From a virus: 47,143 nt of DNA. The stretch covers positions 1 through 47,143 of IMG/VR virus record IMGVR_UViG_3300030389_002283. One strand, written 5' to 3'. The notes below the pieces were generated by a model. The model was not told where the DNA came from. It did not search any database and saw nothing but the letters and a program-made list of their open reading frames with translations. Made by a program: the position numbers and the translations under genes. How positions within the stretch are numbered: the first letter of the stretch is position 1; the number at the start of each line of letters is the position of its first letter. Below, one piece after another: positions 7,997 through 15,854 of this stretch.

Positions 7997-8655
7997 TGGC
8001 TACAAGATTTGATAGTCTTTCAGCAACACTCAAAACAACTTTACAGAATTTTTCTAAATCTGATGCTTTAAGTGGTTTTGTTGCCATTGAAGCAAAATTT
8101 GATTCAGGCACAATAAGGCTTTGGACTGGATTAGAAGATTTGACTATTGGTGGAAACACATATACAGGTGCAGGTGACTTAATATCTATTTCAGAAATAG
8201 AAGATACCAATGAATTATCTAGCACAGGCCTAACACTTAGTCTTTCTGGTATGAATGCAGATATTGTAAATTTAGCCTTGACTGAAAACTTTCAAAATAG
8301 GGTTGTAAATATTTTTCTAGGCTTTTTGACTGGTAAAAACGAAAGTGCAGGAGAGTTTCAGATTTATAGTGGCAGGATTACAGATATGAGTATATTTGAT
8401 GGTCCAAGAAATAACTCAATAAATATTGAACTAGAAAACAGGCTCATAGATTTTGAAAGGCCATCAAATTTAAGATATACAAAAGAGTCACAACAAGACT
8501 TATTCTCTGGTGATAAAGGTTTAGATTTTGTGACTGACATACAAGAGGCTGATTTGAATTGGGGTCCAACTAAACTTAGTGGACGTGGTGGCTCTGGACC
8601 ACGTGGGGATAATGATTTTGGTGATGATAACTTTAGAAGAACAATACAAGAATGA
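7996..8655 (+). CDS. Tail hub protein, DUF2163-like
   Basis: A 219-residue protein with the order and motifs of the DUF2163/phage baseplate hub family (GTA ORF13-like): FVAIEAKFDSGTIRLWTGL, DLTIGGNTYTGAGDLISIS, then ELSSTGLTLSLSGM and a C-terminal NRLIDFERPSNLRYT. The Gly/Asp-rich tail is low complexity. Its start overlaps the previous stop by one base. It probably belongs to the tail tip complex with the 9061 protein. Confidence 0.82.
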   Translation: MATRFDSLSATLKTTLQNFSKSDALSGFVAIEAKFDSGTIRLWTGLEDLTIGGNTYTGAGDLISISEIEDTNELSSTGLTLSLSGMNADIVNLALTENFQNRVVNIFLGFLTGKNESAGEFQIYSGRITDMSIFDGPRNNSINIELENRLIDFERPSNLRYTKESQQDLFSGDKGLDFVTDIQEADLNWGPTKLSGRGGSGPRGDNDFGDDNFRRTIQE

Positions 8656-9068
8656 GAAAAAAAAAGAATTGGGAACAAAAAACTTTTGACCATATTGCAA
8701 AATACAAAGATAAAGGTTTTGCATGGGGAAAATGGGACTGTGTACGCTTCTCAAACGAATACATTCGCTCTGTAACAGGTAAATCTGCCATACCTAAGGG
8801 TATTGACTGGAAAAATGAAAAAACTGCTCTAAGTGCAATTGCAGAGCTTGGTGACAATTTCCCACATACTATAAACAATGTGCTAAATAATTTACCTTTG
8901 CAAAAAATTGAAAAACAATATGTCCAAGTTGGTGACATTGTGCTTTTCAAAGAAGAAGAACACCTTTTGGGGATTTATGATGGAAATTTTATACAAGCTG
9001 TAACAGAAACAGGCTTACAAGCTAAACCGATTGATTTGGCAATAAACATTTGGAGAATAAATGGCTAA
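8652..9068 (+). CDS. Tail-tip NlpC/P60-like peptidase (DUF6950 type)
   Basis: A 138-residue protein with WGKWDCVRFSNEYI, the catalytic-Cys motif of GTA ORF14-like and DUF6950 cell-wall peptidases, and downstream VQVGDIVLFK with HLLGIYDGNFIQAV, where the His region of the fold is expected. It sits between DUF2163 and the tail-tip protein, exactly where such peptidases occur. It may help the tail tip breach peptidoglycan. Assignment of the second catalytic residue is by eye. Confidence 0.8.
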   Translation: MRKKKNWEQKTFDHIAKYKDKGFAWGKWDCVRFSNEYIRSVTGKSAIPKGIDWKNEKTALSAIAELGDNFPHTINNVLNNLPLQKIEKQYVQVGDIVLFKEEEHLLGIYDGNFIQAVTETGLQAKPIDLAINIWRING

Positions 9069-12000
9069 AGCATTAGAAAACGCAGTCAGAGCAGCTGTAG
9101 TTGCATTTGTAGTAGTGGGTGCAACATTTTTAATTTTGTCAGGTGGTACATACGCTTTTGCGTTCAGCCGAGTCGTGCAAGGCGCATTGCTTGCAGGTGT
9201 GGGAGCATTGGTAAACACATTAATTACAAAACCACCAAAAGGAGTAACTAATGGAAACTATGGCGCAAAACTAACAACTACTAACCCTGTAGCGCCTAGA
9301 CAGATAGTTTATGGAGAGTGTCGTGTAGGTGGCACAGTAATCTATATGAAAACGAGAGGCACACAAAATAGCATATTAGATATGATTGTAGCTATTGCAG
9401 GACATGAGATTCAGAGTATTGAAAAAATATTTATTAATAAACAAGAAATTACATCAACAACACAAACAGTAAATTCAACAACAGTTAGTGAGGTCACTAC
9501 GTCAGATTTTGTGAATACCGAAAATGAAAACAGTTTTACCAATGGCAGATTAATAAGATTTGTAACTGGTTTAGGCGCTGACAACCAAGAAATGAACACA
9601 CACACTATAAATACAACAGATTTCACAGGTGACCATGACCTAAAAGGCATTGCATTTATACATTTTGAAATGGTTTATGACAGAGAAAAATTAAATGCTG
9701 TACCAGAGATTTCATACAGGATAAAAGGGAAAAAAGTGGTTGACCCAAGAGTACACGCAACAAATACTGCTTTCTCTAATAATCCTGCATTGATAGTGCG
9801 TGATATTCTTAAAGATACAAGATATGGGCTGAGGGCAACTGATGATGAAATAAATGATAACACCTCTGCAGGTGGTAATTTTATTAGTGCTGCGAATGCA
9901 TGTGATGTGCAGGTTGCAGACAAAGATGGTACTAATCACAATAAATTTACAGCAAATGGCTTTTTTGATGGCACGACAGGGATAGGCGAGGCCATAGAGG
10001 GCATACTTTCATCTTGTGCAGGTCAGCTAACTTACACGAATGGAAAATTTAATATATTTACTGGTGTTGCACAAACACCAAGCGCAACTATTACTGATGA
10101 TGATTTATTAGAAGAAATAAATCTGCAAAACTCCTCTGGACTTGGCAATATTTATAATCATGTCAAACCAATTTACATTGATGAAGCTAATAATTTCACT
10201 GCAACAGATTCTTTTTTGAGAAAATCAGGAAATGCTGAGTCAGGTAATAGCGCAGTTGATTTTCTAGCGATTGACACTCCAAGTGGAGAAACTCAAAGCA
10301 ATTATAAAAAGATTTTGGAAATGCGATTACCTTTTACTACAAATGACTCACAAGCACAAAGATTGGGTAAATTAGCACTAAATTATCAAAGAAGAACACA
10401 GACTTTCAATGCCAAAGTAAATTTAGGTTTTCTTGAAGTTCAAGTTGGTGATTGGGTATATGTGACAAATGAAAGGTTAGGATTTACTAACAAAACTTTT
10501 CAAGTAATAAGCTCAGTTTTTTCAGATGTAGGCTCGGCAGAACAACCAGTTTTAGGACTTTCTTTAGGCTTAAAAGAGATAGACACTAATGTTTTTGCCT
10601 TTGACACTTCTGCTGATTATGGCGCAAATACCACAGGAACAGTAGGTGATGATGGCACTATCGCACTTTCTGCACCGACAAGCCTTGCAGGAACAGCAAC
10701 GACTTCCTTAAATGATGATGGCTCATCAAACTCAAAAATTGATGTTAGTTTTACAAATGCCACAGGGATAACACCTTTAGGAACAGAGGTAGAGATAAGG
10801 CAGACAAATACTTTTGGCACACCAAACAATATGAATTTTGTTTCTTACCCTAATTCAACAACAACTTTTCAGGGTTTACAAAGTGGACAAAGTTTTTTCC
10901 TTAGAGCAAGACATACATACGACAACAATAGAAAAAGTGATTACACGAGTGTTATACAGGTAAATACAGCAGGTGATACCTCTGCGCCTAGTGCACCTTC
11001 AAATCTAAGCGCTACTGACAATGTGGAAGGTGGTATTTTGATTACTTGGACTAATCCCTCAGAAGCAGACTTTCAAGCTACAAAAGTTTACAGACAAAGT
11101 GGCACAAGCACACCCACTAATGATGACAACTTAGTGGCAACAGTTTCAGGACAAGCAGGCAAAACCTCACAGCTTTTTGAAAATAATACGCATGGTGTTA
11201 GCCCTTCAACCACAGTTCAATACTTTGTAAGAGCAGTTGATTCTTCTGGCAATCATTCTTCTTTTGTTGGACCAGAGGCAGGAAGCTATATTTCTTTTCA
11301 AGATGGTGGTGATTTGCTAGGTGGCACAGGTGGTGGCATATTTACCTTTTCTGCGAGTGGCAATCTAAATGCTCCAAACGATTCTACATTTAATTCAACT
11401 TTCGGCAGACAACCAAGAAATAAAGACTTAGTAATTGTTACAAATACCGCAGCTACTCCAAAAACACAAAAGATATATGAGTATGGCAGTCAAACTGCAA
11501 ATAGCACAGGTGGTGGTGGCTCATTTACAGAAAAAACAAATTCAGACTTTATAACAGGAGATTTGATTGTTCAAAACTCTATTACAGCTACAGAGATTGC
11601 TGCACAGACAATAACAGCTTCACAAATAGCTTCAGATACAATCACAGGTGGACAGATAACAGGCACAACACTTTCTGGAATATTTGCTGATTTAGGTACA
11701 ATTACTGCAGGAACAATAAACGCTGACAATATTACAGTGCAAAATCTGGAAGCTGATAATATCAAAGATGATGGAGTAAATGAAACAAGAATATTTCAAG
11801 CAAATATTTTGGGAGATTATGGGATATCAGCAGCTACTTCTGGAAACACATTTCTCACTACGTCTTTTCAGACCTTAGAAAGTTTTACTTTGGCAGCTTC
11901 TAAAGAAGCAGGAACTCACGCAATTATCGCAGTTGGAGATGTTGGTGGCACGATAACATCAGGCTCTCAAGTAAGATTTGATATTTTACATGGTGGTACT

Positions 12001-12195
12001 TCTGTAGCTAATTATACGTCCTCAGTCGGCGCAGGAGCATCACAAGCATTTGTTTTAGCAGCACAGGTATCAGCAAGTACTACACAATCAAAACTATTTC
12101 AATTACAAGGAAAGCGTTTATCATCTGATACAGATTTAGTTTCTTTTAACACTGCAATTTTTGCCATAAAATTAACAGCAAGTACCCAATCATAA
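9061..12195 (+). CDS. Large tail-tip / host-specificity protein (gpJ-like)
   Basis: A 1044-residue protein. Residues ~1-60 are a hydrophobic Ala/Gly/Val stretch followed by PPKGVTNGNYG and NPVAPRQIVYGECRVGG, a typical beginning for GTA ORF15/lambda J-like tips. Residues ~330-500 form the hub-like part (LEINLQNSSGLGNIYNHVKP-like segment, QVGDWVYVTNERL). Fibronectin-III-like repeats follow (APSAPSNLSATDNVEGGILI, then TWTNPSEADF). The C-terminal ~300 residues are Thr/Ala/Ile-rich with pentapeptide-like I-T-A-x-x-I-A repeats. It probably contacts the receptor and channels DNA through the outer membrane. Confidence 0.88.
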   Translation: MAKALENAVRAAVVAFVVVGATFLILSGGTYAFAFSRVVQGALLAGVGALVNTLITKPPKGVTNGNYGAKLTTTNPVAPRQIVYGECRVGGTVIYMKTRGTQNSILDMIVAIAGHEIQSIEKIFINKQEITSTTQTVNSTTVSEVTTSDFVNTENENSFTNGRLIRFVTGLGADNQEMNTHTINTTDFTGDHDLKGIAFIHFEMVYDREKLNAVPEISYRIKGKKVVDPRVHATNTAFSNNPALIVRDILKDTRYGLRATDDEINDNTSAGGNFISAANACDVQVADKDGTNHNKFTANGFFDGTTGIGEAIEGILSSCAGQLTYTNGKFNIFTGVAQTPSATITDDDLLEEINLQNSSGLGNIYNHVKPIYIDEANNFTATDSFLRKSGNAESGNSAVDFLAIDTPSGETQSNYKKILEMRLPFTTNDSQAQRLGKLALNYQRRTQTFNAKVNLGFLEVQVGDWVYVTNERLGFTNKTFQVISSVFSDVGSAEQPVLGLSLGLKEIDTNVFAFDTSADYGANTTGTVGDDGTIALSAPTSLAGTATTSLNDDGSSNSKIDVSFTNATGITPLGTEVEIRQTNTFGTPNNMNFVSYPNSTTTFQGLQSGQSFFLRARHTYDNNRKSDYTSVIQVNTAGDTSAPSAPSNLSATDNVEGGILITWTNPSEADFQATKVYRQSGTSTPTNDDNLVATVSGQAGKTSQLFENNTHGVSPSTTVQYFVRAVDSSGNHSSFVGPEAGSYISFQDGGDLLGGTGGGIFTFSASGNLNAPNDSTFNSTFGRQPRNKDLVIVTNTAATPKTQKIYEYGSQTANSTGGGGSFTEKTNSDFITGDLIVQNSITATEIAAQTITASQIASDTITGGQITGTTLSGIFADLGTITAGTINADNITVQNLEADNIKDDGVNETRIFQANILGDYGISAATSGNTFLTTSFQTLESFTLAASKEAGTHAIIAVGDVGGTITSGSQVRFDILHGGTSVANYTSSVGAGASQAFVLAAQVSASTTQSKLFQLQGKRLSSDTDLVSFNTAIFAIKLTASTQS

Positions 12196-12428
12196 TGTTA
12201 TTTAAAAAAGCAACACTCGGAAATCCACTTAGCACACTAGACCATCTTCGCTTAATAAGAAAAACTTTATTGCAAGAAAGTGATTGGACACAGGCTAGTG
12301 ATTCACCATTAACAAATGCCAAGAAAACTGAGTGGGCTACTTATAGACAACAATTGAGAGATTTGCCTGCATCATACTCTAATGAGGACAGTATAAACGA
12401 TGTGGTATTTCCAAGTGAGCCAAGCTGA
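12195..12428 (+). CDS. Tail fibre assembly chaperone-like protein
   Basis: A 77-residue protein with SDWTQASDSPLTNAKKTEW and ATYRQQLRDLP, the signature of the phage tail assembly chaperone family found next to fibre genes (S-D-W-T-Q-x-x-D-S-P-L then W-x-x-Y-R-Q-x-L-R-D-L-P). Start and stop overlap both neighbours. It may assist folding of the 9061 tip protein or the S74 fibre. Confidence 0.85.
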   Translation: MLFKKATLGNPLSTLDHLRLIRKTLLQESDWTQASDSPLTNAKKTEWATYRQQLRDLPASYSNEDSINDVVFPSEPS

Positions 12429-12778
12429 TGAATGAAATAGTTACAGTAATACAACAAGTTGGTTTTCCTATAGCTGCTGCTCTGGGTTTAGGGTGGTTTA
12501 TTTACAAACTAATAATGAGGATTGTAGATGGCATGGAAACAAAGATAGATACTGTTGATGATAAAGTTCAGCAACAAATTGAGGCTATGGAAGAAAGGTT
12601 AGGCACTAAACTTGATTCACAACATGGTATTTTGGTAGCATTAATTGATAGGGTCAGAAGCCTTGATAATGAGATTATAAGACAAGATACATTAATCAAA
12701 ACTATATTAGGTGTGCCACAATTAATAGACAGCAATAAAATTGCAAAAGCAGATAGAGATGACCAAAGAAAAGATTAA
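12428..12778 (+). CDS. Membrane-anchored coiled-coil protein
   Basis: A 116-residue protein with one N-terminal transmembrane helix (VGFPIAAALGLGWFIYKLIM) and a long charged coiled coil (DTVDDKVQQQIEAMEERLG). A C-terminal I-L-G-V-P segment follows. Small TM plus coiled-coil proteins of this type are common near lysis or tail genes in marine phages. A holin-like or scaffold role is conceivable but not shown. It overlaps the next small ORF by 20 bases. Confidence 0.7.
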   Translation: MNEIVTVIQQVGFPIAAALGLGWFIYKLIMRIVDGMETKIDTVDDKVQQQIEAMEERLGTKLDSQHGILVALIDRVRSLDNEIIRQDTLIKTILGVPQLIDSNKIAKADRDDQRKD

Positions 12779-12863
12779 ATATAAAATTGACTGGTATAAG
12801 CTAACAGTTTGGATTTTGATACTGTCATTTTGTTTGATTTTTTGGTATAACATATTGATATGA
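12759..12863 (+). CDS. Tiny membrane protein upstream of csgF
   Basis: A 34-residue ORF not obvious in standard calls: a basic N-terminus (MTKEKIKYKIDWYK) then one hydrophobic helix (LTVWILILSFCLIFWYNILI). It begins inside the preceding gene and its TGA overlaps the csgF ATG (ATGA), which suggests translational coupling into the curli-like cassette. Function unknown; it could be a membrane peptide of the cassette or of lysis. Confidence 0.5.
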   Translation: MTKEKIKYKIDWYKLTVWILILSFCLIFWYNILI

Positions 12864-13345
12864 ACAACACAGAAAAAGATTATTACAAATCAAAAAAAGG
12901 ATGTAGTGTCTTGCTTTTATTATTGCCATTTTTAGCTTTACCAATTTTTGCTGATGAAATGGTACACACTTTCAAAAATCCAAGTTTCAGTGGAATAGGA
13001 ACGTCTGCTCATTACATGACCATTGAAAATCAAGAATTCAATAGAAAGAAAGCAATCAAAGAAGAAATGAAAGCATATCAAGAAGAACTCAAAAGAGAAG
13101 CCGAAAATACAACATTGGCGAGATTCATACGTAATCTTGAAAGCCGAATATATGCACAACTCTCTAGACAATTAGTTGATGCTTTGTTCGGAGAAAATCC
13201 AAGTACAAGTGGTATCTTGGAATTAATGGGAAATACTATTGAATACTATGTTGATGAAGCTCTGGGACTTATTACCCTCAAAATTACTGATAGTGAAGGC
13301 AATGTTACTGAAATTACGCTTCCTATCGGTGATTTCTCTTTCTAG
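12860..13345 (+). CDS. csgF: CsgF-like curli secretion accessory protein
   Basis: A 161-residue secreted protein. A basic start (YYKSKKG) and hydrophobic core (CSVLLLLLPFLALPIFA) form a signal peptide with cleavage near A-D-E. The mature start VHTFKNPSFSGIG parallels the F-R-N-P-N-F-G-G pore-binding N-terminus of bacterial CsgF. The C-terminal part (TIEYYVDEALGLITLKITDS then ITLPIGDF) matches the CsgF pattern Y-x-V-D ... G-x-L-x-L-x-V-T-D ... T-x-I-x-V. In bacteria CsgF plugs into CsgG from outside and couples secretion to fibre nucleation. Immediately followed by csgG, overlapping by 44 bases. No CsgE is seen. Confidence 0.88.
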   Translation: MNNTEKDYYKSKKGCSVLLLLLPFLALPIFADEMVHTFKNPSFSGIGTSAHYMTIENQEFNRKKAIKEEMKAYQEELKREAENTTLARFIRNLESRIYAQLSRQLVDALFGENPSTSGILELMGNTIEYYVDEALGLITLKITDSEGNVTEITLPIGDFSF

Positions 13346-14108
13346 TTGTGCTGCCTTTTTATTTGACCCACTAGAGAATAATATTGTTCCTTTTGCTAAT
13401 CCTGAGGGCGCAGAGATTTTACAAGATGTTTTGCCTGAACTTACTGAGGTAGAAACACCTGCAATAAAACCAACAGTCGCAATATATCCAACAAGTTTTA
13501 CTGACCAAACTGGACAGAGGCTATCAAATAGTCTGTATGCAAGTTTTTCAACAGCAATAACACAAGCGCCACACACATATTTAATCAGCGCTTTACACAA
13601 AGCAGGAAAGGACAACGATGGTTTTTTTACAGTTGTAGAGCGTGTCGGCCTTGATAACTTAACCAAAGAGCGACAGCTTATTAGAACAACAAGAACACAG
13701 TTTGAGGAAGATGATAGCCTTAGGCCTCTTTTATTTGCAGGTTTACTACTTGAAGGTGGTGTGGTAGGGTATGAAAGTAACACCAAATCTGGTGGACAGG
13801 GTGTGAGGTATCTTGGCATAGGATTCTCTAAGCAATACCGAATGGACACTGTGACAGTTTCCTTGCGTCTTGTATCAGTATCTACTGGACAAGTTTTGTT
13901 AGACATTTTGAGCGAGAAAACTCTTTATAGTGCTTCAATATCTCAAGATGTTTTTAGATTTAGAGCTAAAGGAACGAAACTCGTTGAAATTGAAAGTGGC
14001 AATGTTAGGAATGAACAAAAGCGTTTGGCCTTACAGTTGGCAATAGAAACAGCAGTTTTGGAACTTATCTCTAAGGGAAAAGAAAATGGATTTTGGAAAT
14101 ATGATTAA
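13302..14108 (+). CDS. csgG: CsgG-like outer-membrane curli secretion lipoprotein
   Basis: From ATG 13302 the protein is 268 residues (E. coli CsgG is 277). It begins with a short lipoprotein signal peptide and lipobox L-S-S-C (Cys16); the longer upstream frame lies inside csgF and would bury this. The core is unmistakable: KPTVAIYPTSFTDQTGQ, FSTAITQAPHTYLISAL, FTVVERVGLDNLTKERQLIR, GGVVGYESNTKSGGQGVRY then LGIG, and VSLRLVSVSTGQVLL. CsgG forms a nonameric outer-membrane channel for curli subunits. In the pore-constriction stretch aligned by eye with E. coli Y51/N55/F56, only the Phe (F82, S-F-S-T-A) is kept. A signal peptide plus CsgF suggests a working pore. Confidence 0.93.
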   Translation: MLLKLRFLSVISLSSCAAFLFDPLENNIVPFANPEGAEILQDVLPELTEVETPAIKPTVAIYPTSFTDQTGQRLSNSLYASFSTAITQAPHTYLISALHKAGKDNDGFFTVVERVGLDNLTKERQLIRTTRTQFEEDDSLRPLLFAGLLLEGGVVGYESNTKSGGQGVRYLGIGFSKQYRMDTVTVSLRLVSVSTGQVLLDILSEKTLYSASISQDVFRFRAKGTKLVEIESGNVRNEQKRLALQLAIETAVLELISKGKENGFWKYD

Positions 14109-14817
14109 AAAATATTTTATTTTATTCTCTCTACTTGCTTATTGTGGTAATTACCTACTAAGTGATAACGAGGTGTATATCAATCAAGTTGGCGCTACAT
14201 TGAATTTAGATGTAGAACAGCTAGGAAGCTCCAACATTATTGGTGGATTAGATGCTGTTTCTGGTACTATGACAGCATTTGATTTAAATGGCTCTACAAT
14301 GACTGTGGACATAAATCAAATCGGCTCTAGCAACCAGTTTCTAGGTGACATTTTTAGTGATGACTTCACAGGCTTTTTTGAGTTTACTGGTGATTCAAAT
14401 ATATTCAACATAGAGGTTGACCCAACTAACACTTATGGTGCAGACGATGGCAACTTCAATATACAAGTAACTGGTTCAAGCAATGAGTTTGATTTAGATG
14501 TCGCAAAAAATGATTTAGCATCTGGTCTTGACCTAGACTGGATTATTCAAGGAAGCAACAATGAATTTGATTTTGAGATTGATTACGACTTAGGCACAAA
14601 CTACGTTGATGTGGATGGAAGTGATAACACAGTAAACTTCAATGCTGATGGATATGCCGAAGGGTTTTTCTATTTAGACCATACAGGCAGTAGTAGAACA
14701 TTCAATATTACACAATCATCAACTTTAGCTAGTGATTGGCTCAAGATTTTATCTAGTGGCAATAGTGGTACTGTTTGCGTCATTCAAAATGATGGCGGAA
14801 CAAGTACAAGCTGTTGA
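14086..14817 (+). CDS. Secreted curlin-like repeat protein (candidate CsgG/F substrate)
   Basis: A 243-residue protein from ATG 14086 (AAGGGA upstream; ATG 14101 is an alternative). A signal peptide is evident (MIKKYFILFSLLAYCGNYLL). The mature part is acidic and holds seven or eight short repeats around G-S-S-N: NQVGATLN, EQLGSSNII, NQIGSSNQF, FTGDSNIF, VTGSSNEF, IQGSNNEF, VDGSDNTV, HTGSSRTF. These recall the Q-x-G-x-x-N turns of curlin (CsgA/CsgB) but with many Asp residues and fewer Gln ladders. It overlaps csgG by 23 bases. Likely the exported fibre or adhesin subunit; amyloid formation is inferred, not shown. Confidence 0.75.
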   Translation: MDFGNMIKKYFILFSLLAYCGNYLLSDNEVYINQVGATLNLDVEQLGSSNIIGGLDAVSGTMTAFDLNGSTMTVDINQIGSSNQFLGDIFSDDFTGFFEFTGDSNIFNIEVDPTNTYGADDGNFNIQVTGSSNEFDLDVAKNDLASGLDLDWIIQGSNNEFDFEIDYDLGTNYVDVDGSDNTVNFNADGYAEGFFYLDHTGSSRTFNITQSSTLASDWLKILSSGNSGTVCVIQNDGGTSTSC

Positions 14818-15850
14818 TATTGGAAAAGTATTTGAATTAAAAGGTTACGCAAAAGTAATCAGAGAAAAGGATTACAATGCCGAACTAGATTTCGGCATTC
14901 AGTCCTATGACGATGTTAGAACTAGCAATGGCAGGATTGCAATATCTTTTGAAGACCAAAGCACTGTAAAACTAACTGAACATTCAAAATTGGTTATAGA
15001 CGAGTATATCTATGACCCTAACCCATCTAAAAGTAAATTAGCATTAAATTTTGCAAGTGGAACAGTAAGGTTTATTACTGGTAATTTAACTAAAATTGAT
15101 AAAAAAAACATATTTATCAAAACACCTACTGCTGATATTTCTATACGAGGAACAGATTTCACGACGACAGTAAATGAAATAGGTGAGTCTTTAATCATAT
15201 TACTGCCTAATCCAGATGGCTCAGCTAGTGGGGAAATTGAAGTTTCTACAGCTGTTGGCTCAGTAATATTAAATAGACCTTTTGAAGCCACCACAGTTTC
15301 AGTCTATGAAACAATGCCATCTAAACCAGTTATTTTGGATTTAACTTTAGATATTATTGACAATATGCTCATTGTAAGTCCACCTGAGGAGAAAACAGAT
15401 GATGATTTGCAAGGAACACGTCAAGTCAATGGTAACAATCTTTTAGCTTTTGATGATTTAGATATTGACTATCTCGCAGAGGATTTTTTTGAAGATGCTG
15501 ATTTTGAGTTCACAGAGCTAGATATTGATTATTTAAACGTCAATTTTTTTGAAGATTTATTAGATATATTAGAAGAGATTGATGAGTTAGAGGATGAACA
15601 ATTAGACCAACAGGCAACAACGACTGCAATAAAAGGCACTAATGTCGGACAAGACACAACAACGCAAATTACAACAATAATTACTGGCAATCTTATTTCA
15701 TTAAGAAGAAATGTAAATCAATCTGTGCAGTTAGACCTTGATTCAGGCTCTGCTTATACAGTAATCTTTATACAAGATGGAGTATCAAATCAAATAATTA
15801 TTAATGGTGGTGGCTCATCAAAAATAAGAATTTTACAATCATCAGGCTGA
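14732..15850 (+). CDS. FecR-domain periplasmic protein with curlin-like C-terminus
   Basis: A 372-residue protein from GTG 14732, overlapping the curlin-like gene by 86 bases. This start gives a good signal peptide (YLVAIVVLFASFKMMAEQVQA); later starts are possible. Residues ~28-150 are a FecR domain (VFELKGYAKVIREKDYN, DVRTSNGRIAISFEDQSTVK, then IKTPTADISIRGTDFTTTV). Residues ~240-275 contain a near-duplicate acidic repeat (LDIDYLAEDFFED and LDIDYLNVNFFED). The last ~45 residues end in QDGVSNQIIINGGGSSKIRI, resembling the curlin-like repeats next door. It probably works with the cyclase encoded four bases downstream, perhaps as periplasmic sensor or surface protein. Confidence 0.85.
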   Translation: MIGSRFYLVAIVVLFASFKMMAEQVQAVDIGKVFELKGYAKVIREKDYNAELDFGIQSYDDVRTSNGRIAISFEDQSTVKLTEHSKLVIDEYIYDPNPSKSKLALNFASGTVRFITGNLTKIDKKNIFIKTPTADISIRGTDFTTTVNEIGESLIILLPNPDGSASGEIEVSTAVGSVILNRPFEATTVSVYETMPSKPVILDLTLDIIDNMLIVSPPEEKTDDDLQGTRQVNGNNLLAFDDLDIDYLAEDFFEDADFEFTELDIDYLNVNFFEDLLDILEEIDELEDEQLDQQATTTAIKGTNVGQDTTTQITTIITGNLISLRRNVNQSVQLDLDSGSAYTVIFIQDGVSNQIIINGGGSSKIRILQSSG

Positions 15851-15854
15851 GCAA

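Noticed and set aside
13239-13301. Longer CsgG start upstream (MNTMLMKLWDLL...)
   Set aside because: It would bury the lipoprotein signal peptide and lies fully inside csgF. The start at 13302 gives a standard lipobox.
13223-13906. 227-codon minus-strand frame opposite csgG
   Set aside because: The + strand has an unmistakable CsgG with lipobox. The antisense product has no recognisable feature.
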